This document shows positions 28,225 through 36,642 of a stretch of 64,000 nt of DNA, piece by piece. The DNA is from Palleronia caenipelagi (GTDB lineage: Bacteria > Pseudomonadota > Alphaproteobacteria > Rhodobacterales > Rhodobacteraceae): assembly GCF_007004065.1 (NCBI RefSeq), contig NZ_VFSV01000007.1:1-64000 (forward strand), in the 5' to 3' direction. Under the pieces are notes generated by a model, which ran no database searches, was not told the DNA's origin, and saw nothing but the letters and a program-made list of their open reading frames with translations. The position numbers and the translations under genes were made by a program. How positions within the stretch are numbered: the stretch's first letter is position 1; each line of letters starts with the position of its first letter.

Positions 28225-29247
28225 ATGGGCTACAAAATTGCCGTTGTGGGTGCCACGGGCAATGTGGGCCGCGAGATGCTGAACATCCTCGCCGAGCGGG
28301 AATTCCCCGCTGATGAGGTTGTGGCGCTGGCCTCGCGGAAGTCGCTGGGAACGGAAGTCGGCTATGGCGACAAGACCCTGATCACCAAAGATCTCGACAC
28401 GTTTGATTTCACTGGCTGGGACATGGCGCTGTTTGCCATCGGCTCGGACGCGACGAAGACCTATGCGCCCAAGGCCGCCAAGGCCGGCTGCGTGGTGATC
28501 GATAACTCGTCGCTTTACCGTTATGATCCCGAGGTGCCGCTGATCGTGCCCGAGGTGAACCCTCAGGATGTGCACGGCTATTCGAAGAAAAACATCATCG
28601 CCAACCCCAACTGCTCGACCGCGCAGATGGTGGTGGCGCTGAAGCCGCTTCATGACCGGGCAAAGATCAAGCGCGTGGTGGTCTCGACCTACCAATCCGT
28701 GTCGGGCTCGGGCAAAGAGGCCATCGACGAGCTGTGGGACCAGACCAAAGCCGTCTACAACCCCACCGCCGACGTGCCGCCGAAGGTCTACACCAAGCAG
28801 ATCGCCTTCAACGTCATTCCTCATATCGACGTCTTCATGGAAGACGGCTCGACCAAGGAAGAATGGAAGATGGTTGCCGAGACCAAGAAGATCGTCGATC
28901 CGTCGATCAAGGTTCATGCGACCTGCGTCCGCGTGCCGGTGTTTGTTGGGCATTCCGAGGCGGTGAATATCGAGACCGAGGATTTCCTCGACGAAGACGA
29001 GGCCCGTGACATCCTGCGCGAAGCTCCGGGCATCATGGTCGTCGATAAGCGCGAAGATGGCGGCTATGTGACGCCAGTCGAATGCGTGGGCGATTTCGCG
29101 ACCTTCATCAGTCGGATCCGCCAGGACCCGACCATCGACAATGGCCTGTCCTTCTGGTGCGTCAGTGACAACCTTCGGAAAGGCGCCGCTCTGAACGCGG
29201 TGCAGATCGCTGAGCTGCTCGGCCGTGAGGTGCTGAAAAAGGGGTGA
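28225..29247 (+). CDS. asd: Aspartate-semialdehyde dehydrogenase
   Basis: 340 residues from ATG 28225 (MGYKIAVVGATGNVG), with AAAGGGAT seven bases upstream; an ATG five codons earlier has no binding site. It reduces aspartyl-4-phosphate to the semialdehyde, the branch-point for lysine, threonine, methionine and diaminopimelate. The NADP motif GATGNVGREM, catalytic Cys130 in NPNCSTAQM and a His in RVPVFVGHSEAVNIE are present. It ends with a strong terminator. Confidence 0.97.
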   Translation: MGYKIAVVGATGNVGREMLNILAEREFPADEVVALASRKSLGTEVGYGDKTLITKDLDTFDFTGWDMALFAIGSDATKTYAPKAAKAGCVVIDNSSLYRYDPEVPLIVPEVNPQDVHGYSKKNIIANPNCSTAQMVVALKPLHDRAKIKRVVVSTYQSVSGSGKEAIDELWDQTKAVYNPTADVPPKVYTKQIAFNVIPHIDVFMEDGSTKEEWKMVAETKKIVDPSIKVHATCVRVPVFVGHSEAVNIETEDFLDEDEARDILREAPGIMVVDKREDGGYVTPVECVGDFATFISRIRQDPTIDNGLSFWCVSDNLRKGAALNAVQIAELLGREVLKKG

Positions 29248-29300
29248 GCCCCGATCTATGGTCTGCGCGACAGCCGGACCTGCATCTTGTTAAAATGAAA

Positions 29301-29328
29301 AGAGCGCCTTTGGGCGCTCTTTGTTTTT
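29301..29328 (+). terminator. Rho-independent terminator of asd
   Basis: AGAGCGCC (29301-29308), loop, GGCGCTCT (29313-29320), then TTGTTTTT. Confidence 0.92.
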
Positions 29329-29357
29329 ATACGCGTGTACTCGGGTGGGGGGGTGGC

Positions 29358-30005
29358 TCACACCGGAAAGAACCTTCCTGACTCGCCGTCAAGGACGGTC
29401 AGGACTCCTTCCTTGATATCGTGATGCACGCCGTGGAGCGACAGGCTGTTATTCTCCACCGCTTCCGCCACATAGGGGAAGGTCATCAGGTTGTTGATCG
29501 ACGTCCGCACCGCTTCAAGCTCCAGCTCTGCGACGCGAGCGGCCTCGTCGCCCTCTGGCAGCTTTTCATAGCCCGGTCGCAGTAGATCCATCCAGCGCCC
29601 GACAAAGCTGGAGGTTTCCTCCAGCTCTGGGGCGTGGCCTGAGCACATATCGTAGCAGCCCTTCACCCCGCCGCAGAGCGAATGGCCCATGACGATGATG
29701 TTCGACACTTTCAGCGCCGTGACCGCGTATTCCACCGCAGCCGAGGTGCCGTGCTGATTGCCATCCGGCTCGTAGGGGGGGACGAGGTTGGCGATGTTGC
29801 GATGGATAAAGAACTCTCCCTGCTCGGCGCCAAAAATCGCGGTCACATGCACGCGGCTGTCACAGCAGGAAATGACCATCGCCCGGGGGCGTTGGCCCTC
29901 GTCCGCGAGACGGCGATACCAGGCCTGATTCTCCGAATACGTTGTGGCGTGCCAGCCGTGGTAACGCTGTGAGAGGTAACTGGGGAGCGGCTTTGCGATG
30001 CCCAT
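29358..30005 (-). CDS. Beta-class carbonic anhydrase
   Basis: 215 residues from ATG 30005 (MGIAKPLPSYL), which has GGAG eight bases upstream; starts at 30017 or 30026 are possible. It hydrates CO2 to bicarbonate. Zinc ligands of the beta class are visible: Cys47 in SCCDSRV, His108 and Cys111 in GHSLCGG, with Asp49-Arg51 as the gating pair. The C-terminus SLHGVHHDIKEGVLTVLD is typical. It stands alone, convergent with asd. Confidence 0.93.
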   Translation of the reverse strand: MGIAKPLPSYLSQRYHGWHATTYSENQAWYRRLADEGQRPRAMVISCCDSRVHVTAIFGAEQGEFFIHRNIANLVPPYEPDGNQHGTSAAVEYAVTALKVSNIIVMGHSLCGGVKGCYDMCSGHAPELEETSSFVGRWMDLLRPGYEKLPEGDEAARVAELELEAVRTSINNLMTFPYVAEAVENNSLSLHGVHHDIKEGVLTVLDGESGRFFPV

Positions 30006-30151
30006 CGGGGTCTCCATTATGAACATTTCCCTAACGGTTTAACTCGCTTTGTCTCGAAATTCGAGGCTTCGCTCAACTCCCTGTTCATTATCCTTGCAAC
30101 AGGCTGAGGCGGGGTTGGTCAGGCACGGAACTTCGTAACCGGGATATTCAT

Positions 30152-30523
30152 ATGGATCATACATCTACAGAGACGCCGCGTGCGAAAAGAGACATTCATC
30201 ACGGCGTTGACCGATGCGCATCGTCTCCAGCCGAATGTCTGGTGGATCCGCTGGCAGATGCACTGGCGCGGATCGGATGGTCCTGGTCGCGCGACCGGGC
30301 GCAATTGCCGCAGGCCGCGCAACATCTGGCCAAAGTCGCAGATCAGGCCGGTTTGCCCGCTGTTGCAACAATCGCTCGCACGGTCAGTGGGATGGCGCGC
30401 GGGGACGACACCGCCGCTCTTGCCGCCAATGTTGCGCGTCTTGCATGGTTCGGCTCGCTGGGATTGGTGGAAATGGAGGAGGCTGAGGACGACCATGAGG
30501 TGGAAGTGGCAACCGGCTGCTGA
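30152..30523 (+). CDS. Hypothetical protein upstream of the aminopeptidase
   Basis: 123 residues, no family recognised. No membrane segment or signal; the C-terminal half is helical and Ala-rich (DDTAALAANVARLAWFG) with an acidic tail. Its position, same strand and 80 bp ahead of an M17 aminopeptidase, suggests cotranscription. The binding site before ATG 30152 is weak, so the start is uncertain. Codon pattern (third-position GC) supports coding. Confidence 0.5.
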   Translation: MDHTSTETPRAKRDIHHGVDRCASSPAECLVDPLADALARIGWSWSRDRAQLPQAAQHLAKVADQAGLPAVATIARTVSGMARGDDTAALAANVARLAWFGSLGLVEMEEAEDDHEVEVATGC

Positions 30524-30603
30524 GGGGGGTGGGCGGCTTTCTGCCGTTGCGGCTGCTGCTGGGACTTGTAGGCTCGACCCAAATGTCAGCCAGAGGCCAA
30601 GCC

Positions 30604-31995
30604 ATGTCCCGAGATCAGATGACCTTTGCCGCACCGGATAGCGCGGCGCGCCCACTCTACGCACTCAGCCCCGATGAATATGCCGCTTGGCAAGAGGACG
30701 CGACGGAGATGTTCCGGGCCTGGGCCAGCGCGATGGGATTTTCAGGAGCGTCCGGGCAAGTGGTGCTCCTGCCCGGCCCTGACGGGCAGCCAGCGGCGGG
30801 GCTGGTCGGTCTTGGGTCGGATGAGGATCGAGCACGGGGTCGGTTTCAACTCGCGTCTGCGCGCGCCGCATTGAAGGGCGGGACCTGGCGTTTGGAGACT
30901 GCGCTGGCCGGAGAGGCTCGGGAAGAGATGGCGCTGGGGTGGCTTCTGGCGGGTTACAGCTTCGAGCGCTACGCGGCCGCGCCGGCGCCTGCGGCCATGC
31001 TGATTGCGCCCGAGGAGGTCAATGCGGCCCGACTGGAAGCGATTGCGGCTGGCGAAGCCCTGACCCGCGATCTGATCAACACTCCCGCTCGCGACATGGG
31101 TCCGGCAGCCCTGGAGGCGACAGCGCGGGACCTCGCGGAAGAGTTCGGCGCCAGTTGCGCCGTGACCACCGGAGCGGATCTGGCGGAGGGCTACCCGCTC
31201 ATCCACACCGTCGGGCAGGCGGCGGGGGAGACGCGTGCGCCGCGGTTGATCGACCTGCGCTGGGGTGAGGCGGGACCTGCCGTGACCCTTGTGGGCAAGG
31301 GCGTGTGCTTTGACACGGGCGGGCTGAACCTCAAGCCCGGAGGCTCCATGGGCTTGATGAAAAAGGATATGGGGGGCGCGGCGACTGTGCTTGGGCTGGC
31401 GCGGATGATCATGGCCACCGGCCTCGATCTGCGTCTGCGGGTGCTGATCCCGGCGGTCGAAAATGCGGTAGCCGGGGACGCGTTCCGGCCCGGCGACATT
31501 CTGCCCTCGCGCAAGGGCCTGACGGTTGAAGTGAACAATACCGACGCGGAGGGGCGTTTGGTGCTTGCCGACGCGCTGGCGCTGGCGACGGAGGAGCCCA
31601 CGGACCTGCTGGTCAGCATGGCGACCCTTACCGGGGCTGCGCGGGTAGCACTGGGTCCTGATGTCGTGCCGTTCTACACCGACGACGACAGGCTGGCCGA
31701 CCGGCTGGGGGAGGCCTCGCGACGGGTGGCTGATCCGCTGTGGCGGATGCCGTTTTGGGCACCTTATGAAGAGATGATCGAGCCGGGAATTGCGGATCTC
31801 GACAATGCGCCTTCGGGCGGATTCGCGGGCTCGATCACGGCCGCGCTGTTCCTGCGCCGCTTCGCCGCTGACGCGCGGCGCTACCTGCATTTCGATATGT
31901 ATGGCTGGACACCATCGCCCAAGCCGGGCCGCCCCAAGGGCGGGGCGGGTCAGGGCGCCCGGGCGCTGTTCGACCTTTTGTCTGAGGGTCTCTGA
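30604..31995 (+). CDS. M17 leucyl aminopeptidase family protein
   Basis: 463 residues from ATG 30604 (MSRDQMTFAAPD); upstream in-frame codons to 30529 are unlikely coding. A two-zinc exopeptidase: catalytic core GKGVCFDTGGLNLKPG, MKKDMGGAATVLG and the family signature NTDAEGRLVLADAL with metal-binding Asp and Glu. The N-terminal domain is short compared with PepA, typical of the alphaproteobacterial subgroup. The NlpC/P60 gene starts one base after its stop, so the two are translationally linked; both may serve peptide or peptidoglycan-fragment turnover (inference). Confidence 0.94.
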   Translation: MSRDQMTFAAPDSAARPLYALSPDEYAAWQEDATEMFRAWASAMGFSGASGQVVLLPGPDGQPAAGLVGLGSDEDRARGRFQLASARAALKGGTWRLETALAGEAREEMALGWLLAGYSFERYAAAPAPAAMLIAPEEVNAARLEAIAAGEALTRDLINTPARDMGPAALEATARDLAEEFGASCAVTTGADLAEGYPLIHTVGQAAGETRAPRLIDLRWGEAGPAVTLVGKGVCFDTGGLNLKPGGSMGLMKKDMGGAATVLGLARMIMATGLDLRLRVLIPAVENAVAGDAFRPGDILPSRKGLTVEVNNTDAEGRLVLADALALATEEPTDLLVSMATLTGAARVALGPDVVPFYTDDDRLADRLGEASRRVADPLWRMPFWAPYEEMIEPGIADLDNAPSGGFAGSITAALFLRRFAADARRYLHFDMYGWTPSPKPGRPKGGAGQGARALFDLLSEGL

Positions 31996-31996
31996 C

Positions 31997-32830
31997 ATGG
32001 CCGACCGCCGCCTGACCCCGGCCAATGGGCGCGTCGCGGACCTGTCGCTAGAGGGGCAGGTGGACGCGGAGAGATTCGTCACGCCTGAACCGGCCCGCGT
32101 CGCGGTCCCGGTGGCTGATCTATGGTCCTCGCCCGAGGCGACGGCGCGGGACCGGCAGTTGCTCTGGGGCGAGACGGTCGAGGTCTATGAGCGGCGGGAC
32201 GGGATGGCCTTCGTCCGGGCGGCACGCGACGGATATGTGGGGTATGTGTCCGAGACCTGCTTGGGCCCGCCGCAAGAGGCGACGCACATTGTCGGCGTCC
32301 CTGCGACCCATCTCTATCCTGAACCCAACATGAAGAGCCTGGCGATGCACCGTCTGTCCTTTGGGGCGCGGCTGAAGATCGTCGCGGTGAGCGAGAAATT
32401 CTACGAGACGGAGGAGGGACTGCACGTGCCTCGCCCGCATCTGCGCGCAGCGATCCGGCCCGTGGAAGACCCGGTGTCCGTGGCACAACTCTTTTTCGGG
32501 GTGCCCTATCTCTGGGGGGGCAATTCATCAAACGGAATCGACTGTTCGGGGCTGGTGCAGGCGGCCTGCCTCGCCGCCCATATTCCCTGCCCCGGCGATA
32601 GCGACATGCAGGAACAAACCCTCGGCGTGCCAGCTGAGGGGCCTGCCCGGCGCGGGGATCTGTTTTTCTGGAAGGGTCATGTGGCCATCGCCGTGGACGG
32701 CGAGGTGCTGATACACGCCAACGCCCATCATATGGCCGTCCAGTATGAACGGATCGACGACGCCATTGCCCGCATTGCGGATCAGGGCGATGGGCCGTTT
32801 ACGTCGCATAAACGGCTGTTCAGTCTTTAG
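31997..32830 (+). CDS. SH3-domain NlpC/P60 (C40) cysteine hydrolase
   Basis: 277 residues from ATG 31997. The N-terminal half carries two SH3-like repeats (around ADLWSSPEATARDRQLLWGETVEV and ATHLYPEPNMKSLAMHRLSFGA). The C-terminal NlpC/P60 domain has catalytic Cys in GIDCSGLVQ and His in KGHVAIAV, with a further polar residue in LIHANAHHM. Such enzymes cut gamma-D-Glu-diaminopimelate or dipeptide bonds in cell-wall peptides. No signal peptide is visible, so it probably acts on recycled muropeptides in the cytoplasm. It is directly downstream of the M17 peptidase. Confidence 0.92.
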   Translation: MADRRLTPANGRVADLSLEGQVDAERFVTPEPARVAVPVADLWSSPEATARDRQLLWGETVEVYERRDGMAFVRAARDGYVGYVSETCLGPPQEATHIVGVPATHLYPEPNMKSLAMHRLSFGARLKIVAVSEKFYETEEGLHVPRPHLRAAIRPVEDPVSVAQLFFGVPYLWGGNSSNGIDCSGLVQAACLAAHIPCPGDSDMQEQTLGVPAEGPARRGDLFFWKGHVAIAVDGEVLIHANAHHMAVQYERIDDAIARIADQGDGPFTSHKRLFSL

Positions 32831-32833
32831 CAG

Positions 32834-33181
32834 TCAGTCAACGGCGCGGATCAGCTTGCGGTCCAGCACGGCGAGCACGGTTTTCAGGTCGTGGCCCCGT
32901 TTCAGAACCTGTCCATCCATCCCGATTACTGCGTATTGTCCTTGCCGAAGACGCAGGCGGGGGCGCTTTTCAATACGATACAGCGGATGCTCGGCGCTGC
33001 GGCGAAAGATCGAAAAGATCGCCACGTCGCGCAGGAACGACATCCCGTAATCGCGCCATTCACCCGCGGCGACGGCGCGACCGTAGAGGCCAAGGATCAC
33101 ACCCAGCTCAGCCCGATCAAAGGCAACCTTGTCCTCGGGTTTTCCCGGGCCTGGAAAGGGGATGCTGGGAGGCTGGGTCAT
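32834..33181 (-). CDS. DUF2794-family protein
   Basis: 115 residues. The DUF2794 pattern KVAFDRAELGVILGLYGR then AAGEWRDYGMSFLRDVAIFSIFRR and RIEKRPRLRLRQGQYAVIG is clear. The family is restricted to alphaproteobacteria and has no known function; the protein is soluble. It is convergent with the NlpC/P60 gene (3 bp between stops). Confidence 0.88.
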   Translation of the reverse strand: MTQPPSIPFPGPGKPEDKVAFDRAELGVILGLYGRAVAAGEWRDYGMSFLRDVAIFSIFRRSAEHPLYRIEKRPRLRLRQGQYAVIGMDGQVLKRGHDLKTVLAVLDRKLIRAVD

Positions 33182-33220
33182 GGCAGCAGCGTGACCGGAT
33201 GCGTCGGGCTTGGCAAGCGT

Positions 33221-33847
33221 TCAGCGCGCCGCCAAGGTCACGGTAAATGGTCCCGCCTTCAGGCGCATCAGCGCCATTCCGGTGACGCGGTCCCCGTCGA
33301 TCGTGTAGCGGGTTTCCATGGTGAGGTTCTTCAGCCTGAATGGCGATACGTGACCTGGACCTGCGATCACGCGGTAATCCATTTGGCAGATCAGAAGGTT
33401 GCCCTCGCGACTACGGGATTTCGGGGTCACCTCAATGGCGCGGCGGCCGTCATACATCCGGAACGCGTCGGGGCAGTCTCCTGCGCGCATCACCTGCGCA
33501 AATCCCCGAACCGGGTCGAGGACACCTGCGGGCACGGCGGAGGGTTCTGACAGGTCGGTCGCTTCGCTGTTGGGCGTCACGGTGGTTGAGGTGACCCGGC
33601 CGCCTTCGATCACGGTTCGGATCTTGCGACCGCCGCTGTTTTCGGCGGCATAGGTAGTGCCGTCGCTGGTCGCCTTGAACCATCCATCTGCGGCGCCCAT
33701 GGGGGTGTTGTTCAGCTGGCTCGTCAGCGCAGTGGGGGTTGCCGTCAGCGAACCGACCGTGCTCCCGGCCAGACGGATATCGTAGGTCTCGGCCACCGCC
33801 GGCATAGCTGAGGTGGCGAGGCCTGCGGCGAGGATCAGGGATTTCAT
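33221..33847 (-). CDS. Periplasmic protein, DUF3108-like
   Basis: 208 residues from ATG 33847, with GGAG upstream. MKSLILAAGLATSAMPAVA is a Sec signal peptide. The mature part is beta-rich (YDIRLAGSTVGSLTA, GGRKIRTVIEGGRVTSTTV, RYTIDGDRVTGMALMRL), resembling the DUF3108 beta-barrel-like fold. A pair of Cys (DCPDAF and LLICQM) could form a disulfide. Function unknown. Divergent from the GNAT gene. Confidence 0.7.
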   Translation of the reverse strand: MKSLILAAGLATSAMPAVAETYDIRLAGSTVGSLTATPTALTSQLNNTPMGAADGWFKATSDGTTYAAENSGGRKIRTVIEGGRVTSTTVTPNSEATDLSEPSAVPAGVLDPVRGFAQVMRAGDCPDAFRMYDGRRAIEVTPKSRSREGNLLICQMDYRVIAGPGHVSPFRLKNLTMETRYTIDGDRVTGMALMRLKAGPFTVTLAAR

Positions 33848-33911
33848 CGACGGGACTCCGCGATTGATGTTACATCGGCCCCGAAAGGCGCCAGCGAGGA
33901 CATACAAGAGA

Positions 33912-34412
33912 ATGCACGAGATTCAAGCTGCGGCTGATTTGTCGATAACGCGTGCGAGCCGCGATGATGCCCCTGCCATCTGGGCGATGCTCGAGCCAGC
34001 CTTTCGGGCGGGCGACAGCTATGCGGTGGACCCGGAGATCTCGCGCCATGCGGCGCTGGACTACTGGTTCCGGGAGGGCAACGAAGTCTGGCTGGCGGGT
34101 GAGGGGCTTGGCACCTATTATCTGCGTCCCAATCAGCCAGGGCCGGGGGATCACGTGTGCAATGCGGGGTTCGTAACCGCTGCTACGGCAAGGGGACGAG
34201 GTGTGGCGCGGATGATGCTGGCTCACGCACTCGTGCGGGCGAAGGAGGCAGGCTACCACGCGATGCAGTTCAACTTTGTGCTGGCAACAAATACCCGCGC
34301 GCTGGCGATCTGGCAGAGCCATCAGTTTGACGTCATTGGCCGGGTGCCCCAAGCTTTCCGTCACCCTGCCGAGGGGCTCGTCGACGCCCTGATTCTGTAT
34401 CGAAAGCTGTGA
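33912..34412 (+). CDS. GNAT-family N-acetyltransferase
   Basis: 166 residues from ATG 33912. SITRASRDDAPAIWAMLEP is the usual first strand-helix of GNAT proteins, and VTAATARGRGVARMMLAHAL is the acetyl-CoA binding motif A (R/QxxGxG/A). MQFNFVLATNTRALAIWQSHQFDVIGRVP is motif B. The acceptor is unknown. It ends eight bases before the NYN-domain gene. Confidence 0.92.
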   Translation: MHEIQAAADLSITRASRDDAPAIWAMLEPAFRAGDSYAVDPEISRHAALDYWFREGNEVWLAGEGLGTYYLRPNQPGPGDHVCNAGFVTAATARGRGVARMMLAHALVRAKEAGYHAMQFNFVLATNTRALAIWQSHQFDVIGRVPQAFRHPAEGLVDALILYRKL

Positions 34413-34420
34413 GGAATCCC

Positions 34421-35140
34421 ATGCCTGACCGACGCCGCCCGCTCTATGCCGTGCTGATTGACGCGGACAACATCCCGGCAAAATATGCCGGTGCGATCCT
34501 CAAGGAAATCTCCGGCATTGGTGAACCTGCCTTGCGCCGGGTATATGGCGACTGGTCTTCGGGGCGCTTGTCGAACTGGTCGAAGGTCGTAAGGGATCTT
34601 GGCCTCGTAGCGCATCAGGAAACCGCGAACACCGTGGGCAAGAACGCCTCCGATATCGGGCTGGTGATCGACGCGATGGATATCCTGCATACGGGCCGAT
34701 TCGACGGGTTCGTTCTGGTGTCGTCGGATTCGGATTTCACTGCGTTAGCGAACCGGATCCGGGAGAACGGGCTTGATGTAATTGGTATTGGCGAAGCCAA
34801 GGCGCCGGTGTCCCTGCGCACGGTCTGCAACCGCTTCATCCTGATCGAGAATATTGTCGATGAGCCGCCCGAAGTGAAAGCGCCGGATGGCCCGGCGGCA
34901 CAGAGTGGCAAGCGCGCGCCGATCGAGGCGGTGCCGCTGTTTATTCAGGCCATGGACCGGATCGAGCAGGATGACGAGTGGTATGCACTAGGCCAGCTCG
35001 GCCAGTTCATCACGGCGGAGCATCCCGATTTCGACACCCGCACCTACGGGAAGCGCAAGCTCAGTGATCTGGTGCAGGAGTTGAAGCGATTCGAGACCCG
35101 CCGGGTGGGGAACCAGTTGCAGGTGCGTCGTCGCGATTAA
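34421..35140 (+). CDS. NYN-domain (putative RNase) protein with C-terminal OST-HTH/LOTUS-like domain
   Basis: 239 residues from ATG 34421, preceded by GAGGAAT. The N-terminal NYN (PIN-like) domain has the conserved acids in AVLIDADNIP, SDIGLVIDAMDIL and VLVSSDSDFTALANRIRENG. The C-terminal part FIQAMDRIEQDDEWYALGQLGQFI to KRKLSDLVQELKRFETR resembles the winged OST-HTH/LOTUS fold that binds RNA. Proteins of this kind are predicted ribonucleases. The GNAT gene is just upstream on the same strand. Confidence 0.85.
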   Translation: MPDRRRPLYAVLIDADNIPAKYAGAILKEISGIGEPALRRVYGDWSSGRLSNWSKVVRDLGLVAHQETANTVGKNASDIGLVIDAMDILHTGRFDGFVLVSSDSDFTALANRIRENGLDVIGIGEAKAPVSLRTVCNRFILIENIVDEPPEVKAPDGPAAQSGKRAPIEAVPLFIQAMDRIEQDDEWYALGQLGQFITAEHPDFDTRTYGKRKLSDLVQELKRFETRRVGNQLQVRRRD

Positions 35141-35196
35141 CCGCGGGGATGATGCGGGGAGCGATTTTTCTGTGAAAAATCGGCGCCGTTGCACCG

Positions 35197-35844
35197 TCAG
35201 GTGATCGCCGCGATTACCGCGCGCAGATCCTCCAGCCCATGACCTTTTTCCGACGAGGTCACGACGATCTCGGGGAAAGCGGCGGGGTGTTTGGCCAGTG
35301 TTGCACGGGTCTTTTCCAGAACTTTGGCGCGGTCGGAGGCTTTGACCTTGTCAGCCTTGGTCAGCACGGTTTGGAACGGCACGGCTGAGGTGTCGAGGAG
35401 CCCCATGATTTCCTCGTCCACAGCTTTGGGACCGTGGCGGTGGTCGATCAGCAAGAAGGCGCGGCGCAGGTTGGCGCGGCCTGAGAGATAGGCGCGCATG
35501 AGCCGTTGCCACTCTGCCACAACCGCGACGGGCGCGTTGGCGAAACCGTAGCCGGGCAGGTCCACCAGATAGCGGTCCTCCAGCGTGAAATAATTCACCT
35601 CTTGCGTCCGGCCGGGGGTGTTGGAGGCGCGGGCGAGGCCTTTGCGACCGGTGAGCGCATTGATCAGGCTTGACTTGCCGACGTTGGACCGTCCGGCAAA
35701 GCAGAACTCGACGCGGTCCGGATCGGGCAGGCCGGACATGGCGACGACGCCCTTTAGAAACTCCGCGGGTTTGCGGAACAGCGCCTGACCGGTGGCCAGC
35801 TCGGCCTCGCTGGGGGATGCTTCGGGGAAGGGCAGGGCAGTCAT
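35197..35844 (-). CDS. engB: Ribosome-biogenesis GTPase EngB/YihA
   Basis: 215 residues from ATG 35844 (MTALPFPEASPS); a TTG six codons upstream is an alternative. GTPase motifs: G1 GRSNVGKSSL, G3 DLPGYG, G4 TKAD, and the YFTLEDRYLVDLPGYGFA stretch typical of EngB, which helps assemble the 50S subunit. It is the last gene of the rpmH-yidC block, 63 bp after the MOSC gene. Confidence 0.96.
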   Translation of the reverse strand: MTALPFPEASPSEAELATGQALFRKPAEFLKGVVAMSGLPDPDRVEFCFAGRSNVGKSSLINALTGRKGLARASNTPGRTQEVNYFTLEDRYLVDLPGYGFANAPVAVVAEWQRLMRAYLSGRANLRRAFLLIDHRHGPKAVDEEIMGLLDTSAVPFQTVLTKADKVKASDRAKVLEKTRATLAKHPAAFPEIVVTSSEKGHGLEDLRAVIAAIT

Positions 35845-35907
35845 GGCAGATGTCTCTCGCAAGGGCCGCCCCCGGATAGCGGCGATGGCGCCGGGATGCC
35901 AGTACGA

Positions 35908-36642
35908 TCAGGCGAGCGCGACTGCGTCGCCCACGGCGAGGCTGCCTCCGGAGACGACACGGGCGTACACGCCGAAATCTTGATGGCCGAACTGGTCGCG
36001 CAGGATGGCGAGCGTGTTCACATCGCGGGTACCGGTCTCGGGGCTGGCTTCGGTGGCGCGGCAGCGGGTGATCACTTCAGTGACCTCGACGGTGATTGAG
36101 CCGAGCGTCAGGCGTTTGCCGATCCAGTTGAACTCGGCCCAGGGCTCGGCTCCGTCAATCACGATATTGCCCCGAAAGCGGCGTTGATCCACCGGGACGC
36201 CGGCACAGGCCGAGAGCGCGTTGAGGGAGGATTGGTTCAGGATCGACAGGGTAGCCTGCCCGTTATCCGACATGCCGGTGCTGGCTGGACCGGGGACCAC
36301 GGCGACAGGGGCCGGGCGGCTCTCGGGCCAGAGGGGGCGAACCCAGTCGATCAGCTGGGCACCGTCTTCAGGCAGCGCGAAGCGGCCCGCAGGCCGCTCC
36401 GGATGGATCAGGGTGAGGGTGTCGCCGTTGGAGCTGAGTTCGACCGCCGCCAGCAGAGGGCCAGAGGCGGTGCGCAGGAACTCGTTGCAGGGGCGCCACC
36501 CCTCGGCCTCGACGCCGTTTGCGTGGCGAACGGCCCAGGCCCGATCTCCGGGCAGGGCGCTGTCGGTGGTCAGGTAAACCTGCTCCAGACGTTCGCGTCC
36601 CAGACCCTTCAGCGGATAGCGCCAGAGATCGGTGACCTTCAC
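35908..36642 (-). CDS. MOSC-domain protein
   Basis: 244 residues. MKVTDLWRYPLKGLGRERLEQV is the N-terminal MOSC beta-barrel, and FRGNIVIDGAEPWAEFNWIG is in the C-terminal MOSC core, with Cys in TEVITRCRATEASPETGTRD as the likely sulfur- or cofactor-binding residue. MOSC domains occur in molybdenum-cofactor sulfurases and Moco enzymes such as YcbX/YiiM that reduce N-hydroxylated compounds. Its ATG overlaps the yidC stop by four bases. Confidence 0.92.
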   Translation of the reverse strand: MKVTDLWRYPLKGLGRERLEQVYLTTDSALPGDRAWAVRHANGVEAEGWRPCNEFLRTASGPLLAAVELSSNGDTLTLIHPERPAGRFALPEDGAQLIDWVRPLWPESRPAPVAVVPGPASTGMSDNGQATLSILNQSSLNALSACAGVPVDQRRFRGNIVIDGAEPWAEFNWIGKRLTLGSITVEVTEVITRCRATEASPETGTRDVNTLAILRDQFGHQDFGVYARVVSGGSLAVGDAVALA

